From the NCBI GenBank assembly GCA_963706835.1, contig CAVPOB010000016.1, positions 1 to 64,000 of the forward strand: a DNA stretch of 64,000 nt. Reading direction: 5' to 3'. The position numbers were made by a program, and so were the translations under genes. This document shows, in pieces, positions 8,390 to 17,600 of this stretch. Below the pieces are notes generated by a model. The model saw nothing but the letters and a program-made list of their open reading frames with translations, did no database searches and was not told where the DNA came from. Source of the DNA: CAVXYG01 sp963706835. GTDB lineage: Bacteria > Actinomycetota > Actinomycetes > S36-B12 > GCA-2699445. How positions within the stretch are numbered: position 1 is the stretch's first letter; the number at the start of each line of letters is the position of its first letter.

Positions 8390-10564
8390 ATGGGAACGCG
8401 CCGGCACGAGGCGCTGCCGCTGGGGGCCGACCCGGACGACGGGCCGCCCCGGCGGTCGCTGTTGCGGCGCGAAGGCCGGGCTCCGCTGGTCCTGCGACTC
8501 CAAGACGAGCCAGCTCGGGACTCCGACCGGGCCGGCGCCAAGGCGGCGAACCTGGCGCGCGCCGCCGGGGCCGGGTTCCCCGTCTTGCCCGGAGTCGTGA
8601 TCACCACCGACGCCTTCGATCCCGACCGCCCGGGGTGGGCCGGGACGTCAGCGCCCGGCGATCTGGAGCCGGCGCTGCGCGAGGTGTGGGCGGCCGTCCC
8701 GGAGGGCACGCGCCTGGTGGTGCGTTCCTCATCGACGGTGGAGGACATCGGGGCCTCGTCGATGGCCGGCCAGTTCCTCTCGCGCCTCGGGATCGGCACC
8801 TACGACGAGTTCGTCACGGCCGTCGGCGAAGTCATGGCCTCAGCCGACCGGGGCAGTGCCGGAGCAGCGCCTGCGCCGATGGCGGTGCTGGTCCAGCACC
8901 AACTCGATGCAGCCGTGGGCGGCGTGATGTTCGGCATCGATCCGATGACCGGCCAGGAGTCGCACGTCCTCGTCGAGGTGGTACCGGGCGGCCCGGAACA
9001 CCTGGTGAGCGGCACCGTCACCGCCCAGCGCTACGTCCTGGGCCGCCGAGGGCGGGTCATCGAAGGGCCGAGCGAAGCCGGCGACGGCGAGCCTCTGCTG
9101 GATCGCGGCAAGCGCCGCCGGCTGACCGCTCTGGCCCGCGCGGCAGGGCGAGCCTTCGGCGGCCCCCAGGACATCGAGTGGGCCTTCGATGCCGACGGCG
9201 CGCTCTGGATGCTGCAGAGCAGGCCGGTGACCGCCGCCGGCTTCGCTGCCACCGCTCATGGTCCGCTGCTGGGACCAGGACCGCTGGAGGAGACCTTCCC
9301 GCTGCCGCTGCGACCGCTCGAGGAGGACCTCTGGCTGGCGCCGCTGCGGCGGGGGATCGCCGACGCTATCGCGGCCACCGCCTCGGTTCCCACCTCCCGG
9401 GTGGCCGCCTCGCCCCTCGTCGTGACGGTCGGAGGCCGCGTCGCCTGCGATCTGCAGTTGTTCGGCGTTGCACCGCAGGCGCCAAGCGCGGCGCGCCTGT
9501 TCGACCCCAGGGTGGGAGTGCGCCGGGTGATCAGCTCCTGGCGGATCGGGCGGCTGCGGGCCGTGCTGCCGGATTTGGCGGCCGAAATCGGGCATCGGGT
9601 CGATGCCGAGCTCGGGGCGCTCGGCCCGCTCGACCAGTACAGCAACGCCGAACTGATGGAGATCATCCAGCGGTCGCGCCGCTACCTGGCCTCGGTGCAC
9701 GGCCATGAGGTGCTGTCGGGGGTGCTCCTGGACGGCGGCAGCGGCGCCACTGCTGCCGGTGCCGCGCTGCGGGCACTGGCGCGCGGGCGGGAGCTGGGAC
9801 TGCCGGATGGGGAGATCGTCCATCGCTGGCCGGTCGTGCTCGCCCTGACACCGCCGCGTCTGCTCCAGCCGGTGCTGCTGCCGGAGGCGCCGGGCGTGGC
9901 GCCGTTGCCGCCGCAGAGCGGTGTCTGGACCGCCGACGCTGCCGAGCTGCCCCCGCGCGAGGCGCTGCGGCTGCGCGCGCGCTGGCTGCAGGAGCTCACC
10001 GCCCGAGCGGTCGATCGCATCGCCGAGAGGCTGGCAACAGGCCATGGCGTGCTCGAGACAGGCTCGGTGCCGCAGTTGCGGCTGGCTGAGCTCGGCGATC
10101 TGGTGGCGGGCTGGCCGCAGCCGGAGGACCTGCGCGATCGCCTCGTCCAGCCGGGGCCGCCCCTGCCGGCGCGATTCCGGCTGGACGTCAACGGCGCGCC
10201 GGTCGCAGTGCGCTTCGGAGGAGCGCACCGGCCTGGCGGGCGCGGCGCCTCACCGGGGCGGGCCCAGGGCAAGGTGGTGCACGATCCAGCCGCCGCGGCC
10301 GAGGGCGACATCCTGGTGACGCGTACCCTCGACCCCCGACTGGCCCTGCGCCTGCCGCACCTGTCTGGTCTGGTGTCGGAGACCGGCAGCGTGCTGAGCC
10401 ATCTGGCCATCCTTGCGCGCGAGTTCCACGTGCCCACGGTGGTGGCTGTGCACGATGCGCTGGATCGGTTCCCGGTGGGCGCCGAGCTCATCGTCGACGG
10501 CGACACCGGCGAGGTGGAGCCAGTGGAGCCCGAGGCGGCGGAGGTCATCCATGTCGATGAATGA
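8390..10564 (+). CDS. PEP/pyruvate-utilising phosphotransferase-like protein (ATP-grasp plus swivelling His domain)
   Basis: A 724-residue protein with the layout of PEP synthase or rifampin phosphotransferase. The N-terminal ATP-grasp (PPDK_N) domain has FPVLPGVVITTDAF, VVRSSSTVEDIGASSMAGQF and VGGVMFGIDPMTG, and ends with IEWAFDADGALWMLQSRP. A divergent middle follows. The C-terminal swivelling domain has LSGLVSETGSVLSHLAILAREFHVP, with the presumed phospho-His at about residue 671. There is no TIM-barrel PEP-binding domain, so it is not a complete PEP synthase; the domain order fits the Rph type, but I cannot assign rifampin as substrate. ATG 8390 follows TACAGT by six bases, so the mRNA is probably leaderless. 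It overlaps the next gene by 14 bp. Confidence 0.75.
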   Translation: MGTRRHEALPLGADPDDGPPRRSLLRREGRAPLVLRLQDEPARDSDRAGAKAANLARAAGAGFPVLPGVVITTDAFDPDRPGWAGTSAPGDLEPALREVWAAVPEGTRLVVRSSSTVEDIGASSMAGQFLSRLGIGTYDEFVTAVGEVMASADRGSAGAAPAPMAVLVQHQLDAAVGGVMFGIDPMTGQESHVLVEVVPGGPEHLVSGTVTAQRYVLGRRGRVIEGPSEAGDGEPLLDRGKRRRLTALARAAGRAFGGPQDIEWAFDADGALWMLQSRPVTAAGFAATAHGPLLGPGPLEETFPLPLRPLEEDLWLAPLRRGIADAIAATASVPTSRVAASPLVVTVGGRVACDLQLFGVAPQAPSAARLFDPRVGVRRVISSWRIGRLRAVLPDLAAEIGHRVDAELGALGPLDQYSNAELMEIIQRSRRYLASVHGHEVLSGVLLDGGSGATAAGAALRALARGRELGLPDGEIVHRWPVVLALTPPRLLQPVLLPEAPGVAPLPPQSGVWTADAAELPPREALRLRARWLQELTARAVDRIAERLATGHGVLETGSVPQLRLAELGDLVAGWPQPEDLRDRLVQPGPPLPARFRLDVNGAPVAVRFGGAHRPGGRGASPGRAQGKVVHDPAAAAEGDILVTRTLDPRLALRLPHLSGLVSETGSVLSHLAILAREFHVPTVVAVHDALDRFPVGAELIVDGDTGEVEPVEPEAAEVIHVDE

Positions 10565-11456
10565 ACTCGTCCACCGCTTGGCCCGCCTTCTGGCCCTGGT
10601 GGTCCTGGGGTTCTCCGGAATGTACGTCATCATCTACCTGCTGCGCTGGGAGTGGAACCGGGCGCTCATCGCGGGCCTGTTCTTCCTCGCAGCGGAGTTG
10701 TACCTGCTGGGGGACGTGCTCCTGGGCCGTGTCAACCGGCTCGAGGCCCAGTTGCGGCGCACCGAGGAGTCCGAGCAGATCAATGCGCTCGCCGCCCATC
10801 TTCGGCGGCACCGGCCGGCTCCCAGAGGGCCGTTCGATTGGCTGGCCCCGGACCGCGACAAGACCTATGTGCTGGTCCCCATCCTGCTCGGCGCGGGCAT
10901 CATCCTGTCCGGCATCGCCTACGTCGTGGAGCGGCTGTCGCGGGTGACCGCAGCCCCGGTTGCCGAGCACGAGTTGGCGCGGGGGTTGGCCAGCATGGCG
11001 CTGCCGACAGCCGGGCTGGCCCCCACCGGACTGCCGCCGCGCGACGACCTGATCGAGCCCGAGATCGATGAGCGAGCGGGTCGGCGCAGCACCGTCGTGA
11101 TCATCACGCTCATCGTGTCGCTGACCGCTGTGATCCTGGTGCTCGCCGCCGTTCTGGTGACGCGGGACGCCCCACCGCAACAGGGTTCGGCACTCGTCAT
11201 GGATGTCGCTGTCGACCGGAACAACCTCGACCAGTCCGACGAAGCGGTCGCGGCCGGACTGTGGGCGGCCTGCCAGTTGCGCGTCCCGCGCGAGGTGAGC
11301 CTGCAGTCGCTGTCGCAGCTGTCCGACGAGCGGCTCCGCATGGTGATCGCCCCCGCGCCGGCCAAGTTCGACGAGCGTGAGCTGCTGGGCTGCTTGCAGG
11401 ACGCCACGACCGACCGGGCGCAGTTGCGCATCCTCGACGTCCGCGTCACAGGCTGA
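10551..11456 (+). CDS. Hypothetical three-helix membrane protein
   Basis: A 301-residue protein of unknown function whose start (ATG 10551, GGAGGT upstream) overlaps the PEP-utilising gene, indicating translational coupling. Membrane segments: two close helices near residues 11-55 (LALVVLGFSGMYVIIYLL, ALIAGLFFLAAELYLLG), one near 102-125 (YVLVPILLGAGIILSGIAYVVE), and one near 180-205 (TVVIITLIVSLTAVILVLAAVLV). The last ~95 residues are soluble and probably exported. I see no known motif. The tight coupling makes it a candidate partner of the upstream enzyme, for example a membrane anchor, but this is inference. Confidence 0.65.
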   Translation: MSMNELVHRLARLLALVVLGFSGMYVIIYLLRWEWNRALIAGLFFLAAELYLLGDVLLGRVNRLEAQLRRTEESEQINALAAHLRRHRPAPRGPFDWLAPDRDKTYVLVPILLGAGIILSGIAYVVERLSRVTAAPVAEHELARGLASMALPTAGLAPTGLPPRDDLIEPEIDERAGRRSTVVIITLIVSLTAVILVLAAVLVTRDAPPQQGSALVMDVAVDRNNLDQSDEAVAAGLWAACQLRVPREVSLQSLSQLSDERLRMVIAPAPAKFDERELLGCLQDATTDRAQLRILDVRVTG

Positions 11457-11498
11457 GCCGATCGGCGGCCCGATGCGAGTCGGCGCGGTCGACTTGCC

Positions 11499-13296
11499 TC
11501 AGCGCCCCAGCGCAGCCGCCGGCACCTCGAAGGAGTAGTCGACGAGCACCTGGTCCTGGTAGTCGCGGCCCTCGAGGGAGACCGTGATCGCGCCGCCGCT
11601 GTCGCTGATCCGGACTAGTCCGAACTGTCCGGCCCCTTCGTGGTACCCCTCGCTGTAGGGGCCCGCCTTGTAACTGCCCGGCCGATCCAGTGCTGCAGCG
11701 TGCAGCAGCGGGAAGCCGCCCGCCTGCTCGGTCGAGAAGTCGGTGTTCGCGCCGTTGTCGATAGCGACCATATGGGCGTCGCCGGCAACCATCAGCAACT
11801 GGTCGTGGACACCGGCCGCAGTGATGAGGTCCGCGATCTGCCTGCGTTCGGTGGTGTAGCCCGCCCAGTCGTCGGCCCCCTCGGATGCGGCGCCGTTCCA
11901 CGGGACATTGGTCACCAGCACCACGAACTGTCCCGCCGATGCCGCCTGGCGCAGTTCGGCCTCCAGCCAGCGCAACTGCCGGTGGCCTAGCATCGACTTG
12001 TTCTCGTCGTCCGGTGCTGCCTTCGGAACGCGCTGTGAGCGGCCATCGGTGAGGATCACGCGGACCCCGCCCAGCGTGAACGACTGGTAGATGGCTTCCG
12101 CGCCGGTGCCGGCCGCAAGGTCCAGGTACGGCACCGACTGCGCGATACACGATCTGTCCGGCGGGCCGCGCAGCGGCGGTGGAGTCGGCGTCGTTCGGCC
12201 CGAAGTCGTGGTCGTCCCACACGTAGGCCATCGGGACCTCTGCGGTGAGCGCGGCGATGGCCGGCGTGGTCAACTGCGTGTCGTACATCATGCGCACGGC
12301 ATCTCGGCTATCGGTCCAGAAGTCCTGGTACGCGAAATCCCCGGTCACCACGAAGAGGTCGGGCTGCGCCTCGCGGATGCGGTCGAAGACCATGCCGGAA
12401 CTGTCGGTTTGGATGCACGCGCCGAAGGCGAGGACGAGGTCGGACGGGCCCGCTGGCACCGTCCGCACGGTCCCGATCCGCTCGCTGACCAGGGCTCCGT
12501 CCACTTCTACCCCGTAGTAGTAGCGGGTGTCCGGGGCCAGGTCCGTCACATCGAACCGGACGGCTGCGGGATCGTCCGGCGGACGCCGCAGGGGATCGTA
12601 GTACAACGGATCGGCCAGGCCCGGGTCGTCACTGACCGCCAGGCGCACCTCGGCGGCGGGATCCTGAATGCGCGCGGCCACCGCCGTCCGGTCGGCGGTC
12701 GGCGGACCGGACCACAGCCAGACCACGGGGGAAGGCGGCGGTGCTGCCACCGCACTGGCCGGGTGGAACGAGCCGTAGGCCACGCTGAAGGCGAAGATGC
12801 TGACCCCCCAGGTCCCGGCGATGAGCAGCACATAGACCAGGGCCAGGCTGATCACCCGCCGCCGCGGACGACCCCGGCGCCAGATGAACCAGTACACGAA
12901 CGCCGGGACCGCGAAGACGATCAGGACCACCTGGGCATCCAAGCCGCCGCGGCCCTCGATCGCCACCGCCTCCTGCATCTGCGCTCGGAATGCGGTCAAC
13001 AGCGCCAGCAGGGCGCCGCCGACCGCCATGACGGTCGCCCCCTGAATCTCCCAGCGCCAGCTGACGACGTGTCCGATGGCGATCACGACGATGGTGGCCA
13101 GCGAGGCGACCCGCTCCCAGTAGTCGCCCTCGCCGCGCACCGGTGAGGGCACGGTCGCCTGTGTGAGCAGGTAGACGACGATGGCGGCCTCTGCCCAGAT
13201 GCGCGCGAACCAGCGCAGCCGCTGCTCCCGGATCGCCCAGTGGGAGTCGCGCGGGTGTCCTCTCGGCATCATGTGCGCGTGTGCTCTGGCCGTCAC
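11499..13296 (-). CDS. Membrane-anchored PhoD-like phosphatase, frame broken once
   Basis: The N-terminal part has about five membrane helices (AIVVYLLTQ, IVVIAIGHVVSW, VMAVGGALLALLTAF, VVLIVFAVPAFVYWFIW, VISLALVYVLLIAGTWGVSIF). The rest is a PhoD-like metallophosphatase: fibronectin-like RYYYGVEVDG, LAFGACIQTDSSGMVFD, VTGDFAYQDFW, YVWDDHDFGPNDAD, and after a frame change FVVLVTNVPWNG and LMVAGDAHMVAIDNG. One extra base near 12143 explains the break (YR / QSVPYLDL). PhoD enzymes are Ca/Fe phosphodiesterases of phosphate scavenging; here the catalytic domain would face outside. GTG 13296 follows TACGCT by eight bases. It is divergent from leuB, the two starts being 82 bp apart. Confidence 0.75.
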
Positions 13297-13365
13297 ACCT
13301 GTGGAGCGTAGGGGCGGCGCGAGGGCCGATGTAGAGTCGTTCGTCCCGACCGCGGGGCTGGGCCG

Positions 13366-13371
13366 TACCCT
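13366..13371 (+). promoter_or_regulatory. -10 box of the leuB promoter, leaderless type
   Basis: TACCCT ends seven bases before the leuB ATG (13379). With the usual 6-8 base distance, transcription would begin at the A of the start codon, giving a leaderless mRNA. The same geometry is found before many genes in the window. No clear -35 box is visible. Confidence 0.5.
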
Positions 13372-13378
13372 TGTGCCC

Positions 13379-14428
13379 ATGTCGTCGCACTTCTCTCTCG
13401 CCGTCGTGCCCGGGGACGGCATCGGCACCGAGGTCGTCGCTGAGGCGCTGAAGGTTCTCGATGCGGTTGCGGGTCAGCACGGCGCCTCCTTCGACCCGAC
13501 CGAGTACGACCTCGGCGCCCGCCGCTACCACGCCACAGGTGAAACGCTGCCTGATGCAGTGCTGGCCGAACTGCGGGCCAGCGATGCGATCCTGCTCGGC
13601 GCCGTCGGGGACCCGAGCGTGCCGCCGGGCGTGCTGGAGCGGGGGTTGCTGCTGCGCTTGCGGTTCGCCCTGGACCACCACGTGAATCTGCGGCCGGTCC
13701 GGCTCTACCCCGGCGTCGAGAGCCCACTGGCCGGCAAGCGGCCGGAAGACATCGACTTCGTCGTGTGCCGCGAGGGCACGGAGGGCCCGTACGCCGGGGC
13801 CGGTGGCAATCTGCGCGCCGGCACGCCGCACGAAGTGGCGACCGAGGAGAGCATCAACACCGCGTTCGGTGTGGAGCGGATCGTCCGGGATGCCTTCACC
13901 CGGGCCGCCCGCCGTGGCAACAAGGTGACGATGGTCCACAAGACCAACGTGCTGGTCCATGCCGGCGGCATGTGGCAGCGGGTCTTCGAGGCCGTGGCCG
14001 CCGAGTACCCGAAGGTCAGCACGGAGTATCTGCACGTCGATGCCGCCGCGATGTTCTTCCTGACGCAGCCGGAACGGTTCGACGTCGTCGTCACCGACAA
14101 CCTGTTCGGCGACATCCTGACCGATATCGGGGCCGCGATCGTCGGGGGCATCGGACTGGCCGCCAGCGGCAACCTCGACCCGAGCCGGGCCAACCCCAGC
14201 ATGTTCGAACCGGTGCACGGCTCCGCCCCCGACATCGCCGGCCAGGGCAAGGCCGACCCGACGGCCACAATCCTCAGCGTCGCGATGATGCTGGATCACC
14301 TGGGCCTGGAACGTGCTGCGCTGAAGGTGGAGGAGGCGGTCGCGGCCGACCTCGCGGCGCGAGTGGGCGGCCACGCCAGGTCGACCGCACAGATCGGCGA
14401 CGCCATCGCTGCCCGAGTAGCTGGATGA
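13379..14428 (+). CDS. leuB: 3-isopropylmalate dehydrogenase
   Basis: LeuB oxidises and decarboxylates 3-isopropylmalate with NAD to give 2-oxoisocaproate in leucine synthesis. The 349-residue protein has the isocitrate/isopropylmalate dehydrogenase fold markers: VVPGDGIGTEVV at the N-terminus, the substrate arginine block LRPVRLYPG, CREGTEGPYAGAGG, the catalytic KTNVL region (MVHKTNVL), VTDNLFGDILTDIGAAIVGGIGLAASGNL and FEPVHGSAPDIAGQGKADP. Length is normal. It has a leaderless promoter and is followed 67 bp later by ilvE, so both leucine-end steps may be expressed together. Confidence 0.95.
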   Translation: MSSHFSLAVVPGDGIGTEVVAEALKVLDAVAGQHGASFDPTEYDLGARRYHATGETLPDAVLAELRASDAILLGAVGDPSVPPGVLERGLLLRLRFALDHHVNLRPVRLYPGVESPLAGKRPEDIDFVVCREGTEGPYAGAGGNLRAGTPHEVATEESINTAFGVERIVRDAFTRAARRGNKVTMVHKTNVLVHAGGMWQRVFEAVAAEYPKVSTEYLHVDAAAMFFLTQPERFDVVVTDNLFGDILTDIGAAIVGGIGLAASGNLDPSRANPSMFEPVHGSAPDIAGQGKADPTATILSVAMMLDHLGLERAALKVEEAVAADLAARVGGHARSTAQIGDAIAARVAG

Positions 14429-14495
14429 GCCCCGCGCGCCGGGAGCGGCCGCGCATCCCCTGCATCGACCATCGACACAGAAGGCAGCAACGATC

Positions 14496-15650
14496 GTGAG
14501 CCGCTTCACCGACCTCAACCCATTGCCCCCGGACGCGCCGGACGGCGCTGCCGCCGGGCTGCCGTGGTACCGCAACCGACAGGCCCGTTCGCAGCAGCAG
14601 CGCGAGGCCCTGCTGGCGGACCCCGGTTTCGGGGCCCAGTACACCGACCACATGGTCGCCATCCGATGGACCGAGGGTCGGGGGTGGCACGACCCCGCGG
14701 TCGTGCCCTACCAGCCGGTGACACTGGATCCGGCCACCAACTTCATCCACTACGGGCAGGCCATCTTCGAAGGCCTGAAGGCGTACCGGCACGCAGATGG
14801 CTCGATCGTCACCTTCCGTCCGGAGGCCAACGCTGCCCGGTTCCAGCGCTCCGCTCACCGGCTGGCCATGGCCCAGTTGCCGAGCGAGCTGTTCCTGCAG
14901 TCGATCGACGCGCTGCTGGCTGTGGACGGGGCCTATGTGCCTGCCGATCGGGAGAAGTCGCTGTACCTGCGGCCCTTCCAGTTCTCCACCGAGGTGGGGC
15001 TCGGCGTGCGTCCGGCCAATGAATACCTGTATCTGCTCATCGCCTCACCGGCAGCGGCGTACTTCCGCAACGGCGTGCACCCGGTCAGCGTCTGGCTGTC
15101 CGAGGACTATGTGCGCGCCGCGCCCGGGGGCACCGGTGAGGCGAAGTGCGCCGGCAACTACGCCGCCTCGCTGATCGCCCAGGCCGAGGCGGCCGGACAC
15201 GGCTGCGACCAGGTCGTGTGGCTCGATGCCGCCGAGCACCGTTGGGTGGAGGAGATGGGCGGCATGAACCTGTACTTCGTGTACGGGTCCGGCGACGGCG
15301 CGACGCTGCTGACCCCGAAGCTCACCGGCTCGCTGCTGCCCGGCATCACCCGGGACTCGCTGATCACACTGGCCGGCGACCTGGGCTACCGGGTCGAGGA
15401 GGGACTGATCAGCACCGAACGGTGGCGCAGCGACTGCGAATCGGGGGCGATCACTGAGGTGTTCGCTTGCGGGACGGCCGCCGTGATCACCCCAGTGGGC
15501 TCGGTGCGCAGCCGCGAGGCCGCCTGGGCGGTGGGAGACCGCGGCGCCGGCCCTCTCACGATGCGCCTGCGCGACGCCCTGCTCGATATCCAAACCGGTG
15601 CTTCGGCCGATCCGCACGGCTGGATCCGGCGCCAGGTTGCCAGCCTCTGA
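14496..15650 (+). CDS. ilvE: Branched-chain amino acid aminotransferase
   Basis: A 384-residue PLP-dependent class IV aminotransferase that performs the final transamination to Leu, Ile and Val. Visible features: FIHYGQAIFEGLKAYR, RFQRSAHRLAMAQLP, the substrate region YLRPFQFSTEVGLGVRP, the PLP lysine in GEAKCAGNYAAS, EEMGGMNLYFVY, and the phosphate-cup segment EVFACGTAAVITPVG. Length and motifs match the actinobacterial IlvE type. GTG 14496 is preceded by AAGG. It follows leuB in the same direction. It is one of four branched-chain genes in this 15-kb stretch. Confidence 0.95.
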   Translation: MSRFTDLNPLPPDAPDGAAAGLPWYRNRQARSQQQREALLADPGFGAQYTDHMVAIRWTEGRGWHDPAVVPYQPVTLDPATNFIHYGQAIFEGLKAYRHADGSIVTFRPEANAARFQRSAHRLAMAQLPSELFLQSIDALLAVDGAYVPADREKSLYLRPFQFSTEVGLGVRPANEYLYLLIASPAAAYFRNGVHPVSVWLSEDYVRAAPGGTGEAKCAGNYAASLIAQAEAAGHGCDQVVWLDAAEHRWVEEMGGMNLYFVYGSGDGATLLTPKLTGSLLPGITRDSLITLAGDLGYRVEEGLISTERWRSDCESGAITEVFACGTAAVITPVGSVRSREAAWAVGDRGAGPLTMRLRDALLDIQTGASADPHGWIRRQVASL

Positions 15651-15671
15651 TTCTTGGTATCTGCTAAGCAC

Positions 15672-16112
15672 ATGAGTCTGACGGGGCATTACGAGCCGAG
15701 CCCGGTTGAGTGGGTGCGCGAGCAGGTCGCCCAGTACGAGGCCACCGACGGCGCCGAAGGCGGCACGATGCGGGGCAAGCCGGTGATCATCCTGACCACC
15801 ACGGGTGCCAAGTCAGGGGCGTTGCGGAAGACCCCGCTCATGCGCGTGGAGCACGATGGCGAGTACGCCGTGATTGCCAGCCAGGGGGGCGCCCCGAAGC
15901 ATCCGCAGTGGTACGTCAACATCCTGGCCAACCCCGTCGTGGCGCTCCAGGACGGCCCGGTGCGGCAGTTGATGCATGCTCGTGAGGCGACAGGGGCCGA
16001 GCGGACGCAGTGGTGGCAGCGGGCGCTGGCAGCCTGGCCGGACTATGCGGACTACCAGCGGCGCACCGATCGCGTGATCCCGGTGGTGGTGCTGACTCCG
16101 CAGAGCCGCTAG
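15672..16112 (+). CDS. Deazaflavin (F420)-dependent nitroreductase family protein (DUF385), copy 1
   Basis: A 146-residue Ddn-type split-barrel protein. Family marks are VREQVAQYEAT, RGKPVIILTTTGAKSGALRKTPLMRVEHDGEYAVIASQGG, HPQWYVNILANPVVALQDG and the C-terminal RVIPVVVLTP. Such proteins bind coenzyme F420 and reduce quinones, nitroimidazoles or other electrophiles at the membrane or in the cytoplasm; the substrate here cannot be told. ATG 15672 is chosen because the family begins near this point. The gene is paralogous to the one at 17127-17573 (nearly the same length, collinear motifs), and the ALDH/TetR reading frame lies between them on the other strand, its stop overlapping this one by four bases. 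Confidence 0.85.
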   Translation: MSLTGHYEPSPVEWVREQVAQYEATDGAEGGTMRGKPVIILTTTGAKSGALRKTPLMRVEHDGEYAVIASQGGAPKHPQWYVNILANPVVALQDGPVRQLMHAREATGAERTQWWQRALAAWPDYADYQRRTDRVIPVVVLTPQSR

Positions 16113-16981
16113 TTGCGTGCGCTTGCGGAGGCCGTGCGGCGGATGGTGTTGCCGAGCTGCGCGATCCGGCGCCGGACCGCCGAGGGGTCGCCGTCGAGGT
16201 GGTAGTGCAGCGCCGTGGCCAGCAGCGCGTCCAGGATGACCGCGGCCAACTCTTCCCGGGTCTCGTCGTCGGCGATGTGCCGGACCAGGCCGTCATTGAG
16301 TTGCGCCTCGCTGTTCTGCCGCGCGGCCAACAGGGCTTCCCGGCACTCCAGCGACCCCGCCGCGGTCAGCAGGGTTGCCCAGGTGATCGCGGCCAAGGGT
16401 CGCGAGGGCTCCAGGATCATCGCCTCCCAGGCGCTGCTGGCACTCCTCAGCACGTCCTCGAAGGAGCCATCTGCGGGGACCTGCTCGTCCAGGGCGGTCG
16501 ACCAGGCTGCGAGCATGCGCTCGATCGCCGCCGCCACGAGGCCGTCCTTGCTGCCGAAGTGGTAATAGATGGTGGGCGGCGTGACACCTGCCTCGCGACA
16601 GATGCGCTGGATGGTCAGGGCGCTGCCGATGCCTTCGCGCACCTGCTCCTCGGAGCAGCCCGGTTCCATGCAGACGTCCAGCGTCGTGCCGTTCATCAGG
16701 AGTTGGTCGCGCCAATCGTGGGGGAGGACGCGCACGACGGTCTTGCCGTCGCCGTTGCTGCGGAGCTGGTAGCCGGCCAACGGATCGGCGCCGGCATCGA
16801 GGGCCGTCAGCGTCGTCATCACGTCGGTCAGCCACGCGATCGTCGGGTACGGGCCGCCCAGCCACTCCTCGGCGCCGACCAGCGGCGAGTCGTCGGGCAG
16901 CCCCTTCATCGCCGCACCGGCCGCGACCCACGCATCGGCGTTCCGGACCGCGAGCCCGCGAACCTCCAGCAAGTACTGCAC
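16109..16981 (-). CDS. Chimeric ORF: ALDH-like N-terminus joined to a TetR regulator lacking its first helix
   Basis: Residues 1-119 do not look like a regulator; they resemble the N-terminal region of an aldehyde-dehydrogenase-like family (DAWVAAGAAMKGLPDDSPLVGAEEW, GKTVVRVLP, LLMNGTTLDVCMEPGCSEEQV). From residue 120 the sequence is TetR: TIQRICREAGVTPPTIYYHFGSKDGLVAAAIERML, then a helical ligand-binding domain to the end. The usual first helix of the TetR DNA-binding domain is missing. Upstream, the ALDH-like sequence continues in another frame to GTG 17064 (TATTLDETFDRLDRHKP, then RWAQLPIRDK), needing one added base near 17010. The chimera may come from a deletion joining two divergent neighbours or from misassembly. 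ALDH assignment is tentative. Confidence 0.55.
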   Translation of the reverse strand: MQYLLEVRGLAVRNADAWVAAGAAMKGLPDDSPLVGAEEWLGGPYPTIAWLTDVMTTLTALDAGADPLAGYQLRSNGDGKTVVRVLPHDWRDQLLMNGTTLDVCMEPGCSEEQVREGIGSALTIQRICREAGVTPPTIYYHFGSKDGLVAAAIERMLAAWSTALDEQVPADGSFEDVLRSASSAWEAMILEPSRPLAAITWATLLTAAGSLECREALLAARQNSEAQLNDGLVRHIADDETREELAAVILDALLATALHYHLDGDPSAVRRRIAQLGNTIRRTASASARN

Positions 16982-17126
16982 TTTGTCGCGGATCGGCAGT
17001 TGTGCCCACCGGGCTTGTGCCGGTCGAGTCGGTCGAACGTCTCATCGAGCGTGGTGGCAGTCACAGAGCCAGTACAACGAACGACGGATTGTGCTCGGGT
17101 TGCCTGCTCTCGCTGGAGGTGTTTGG

Positions 17127-17573
17127 GTGGGAGCCGTGGCAGAACCCGAGGCCCCGTTGCGCGGACCCTTCGACTGGTCCCGCGAGCAATTCCTGCGCTT
17201 CGTCGGCTCGAACGGACTCGAAGGCAACACGATCAACGGCCGCCACGTGATCCTGTTGAGCACGGTGAACCCGGTCACGAAGCGGATCCGGCGCTCGCCC
17301 CTGATGCAGGTCAAGCACGGTGCCGAGTACGCCGCCATCGGCAGCCACGGCGGTTCGCCGGAGCATCCGAGCTGGTACGACGACATCAGGGCCAATCCAG
17401 TGGTGACCGTGCAGGACGGCCCGCTCCGGGCGGTCTACCGGGCCCAGGAGGCGACCGGGCGGCAGCGGGAGATCTGGTGGCAGCGGGCGGTGGCGGCGTG
17501 GCCGGTCTACGCCGAGGATCAGGCCGCCACATCGCGCACGATCCCGGTCGTCGTGCTGACGCCCGAGGTGTGA
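17127..17573 (+). CDS. Deazaflavin (F420)-dependent nitroreductase family protein (DUF385), copy 2
   Basis: A 148-residue paralogue of the protein at 15672-16112. Aligned blocks include FDWSREQFLRFVGSNG, NGRHVILLSTVNPVTKRIRRSPLM, GAEYAAIGSHGGSPEHPSWYDDI, NPVVTVQDGPLRAVY, IWWQRAVAAWPVYAEDQ and RTIPVVVLTPEV. The phosphate-binding loop reads VNPVTKRIRR where copy 1 has TGAKSGALRK. GTG 17127 is chosen for its GGAGGT box six bases upstream. It is divergent from the ALDH/TetR ORF. A TetR beside F420 enzymes would be a plausible local regulator if intact. Substrate unknown. Confidence 0.82.
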   Translation: MGAVAEPEAPLRGPFDWSREQFLRFVGSNGLEGNTINGRHVILLSTVNPVTKRIRRSPLMQVKHGAEYAAIGSHGGSPEHPSWYDDIRANPVVTVQDGPLRAVYRAQEATGRQREIWWQRAVAAWPVYAEDQAATSRTIPVVVLTPEV

Positions 17574-17600
17574 CCGCGCGCGATGTGCCACACTGAGATC

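Noticed and set aside
13181..13378. An N-terminal extension of LeuB upstream of 13379
   Set aside because: LeuB proteins begin close to VVPGDGIG, and a -10 box ends seven bases before ATG 13379.
16109..16624. An ordinary intact TetR regulator
   Set aside because: The sequence before TIQRICREAG does not match a TetR first helix and instead continues as an enzyme-like sequence.
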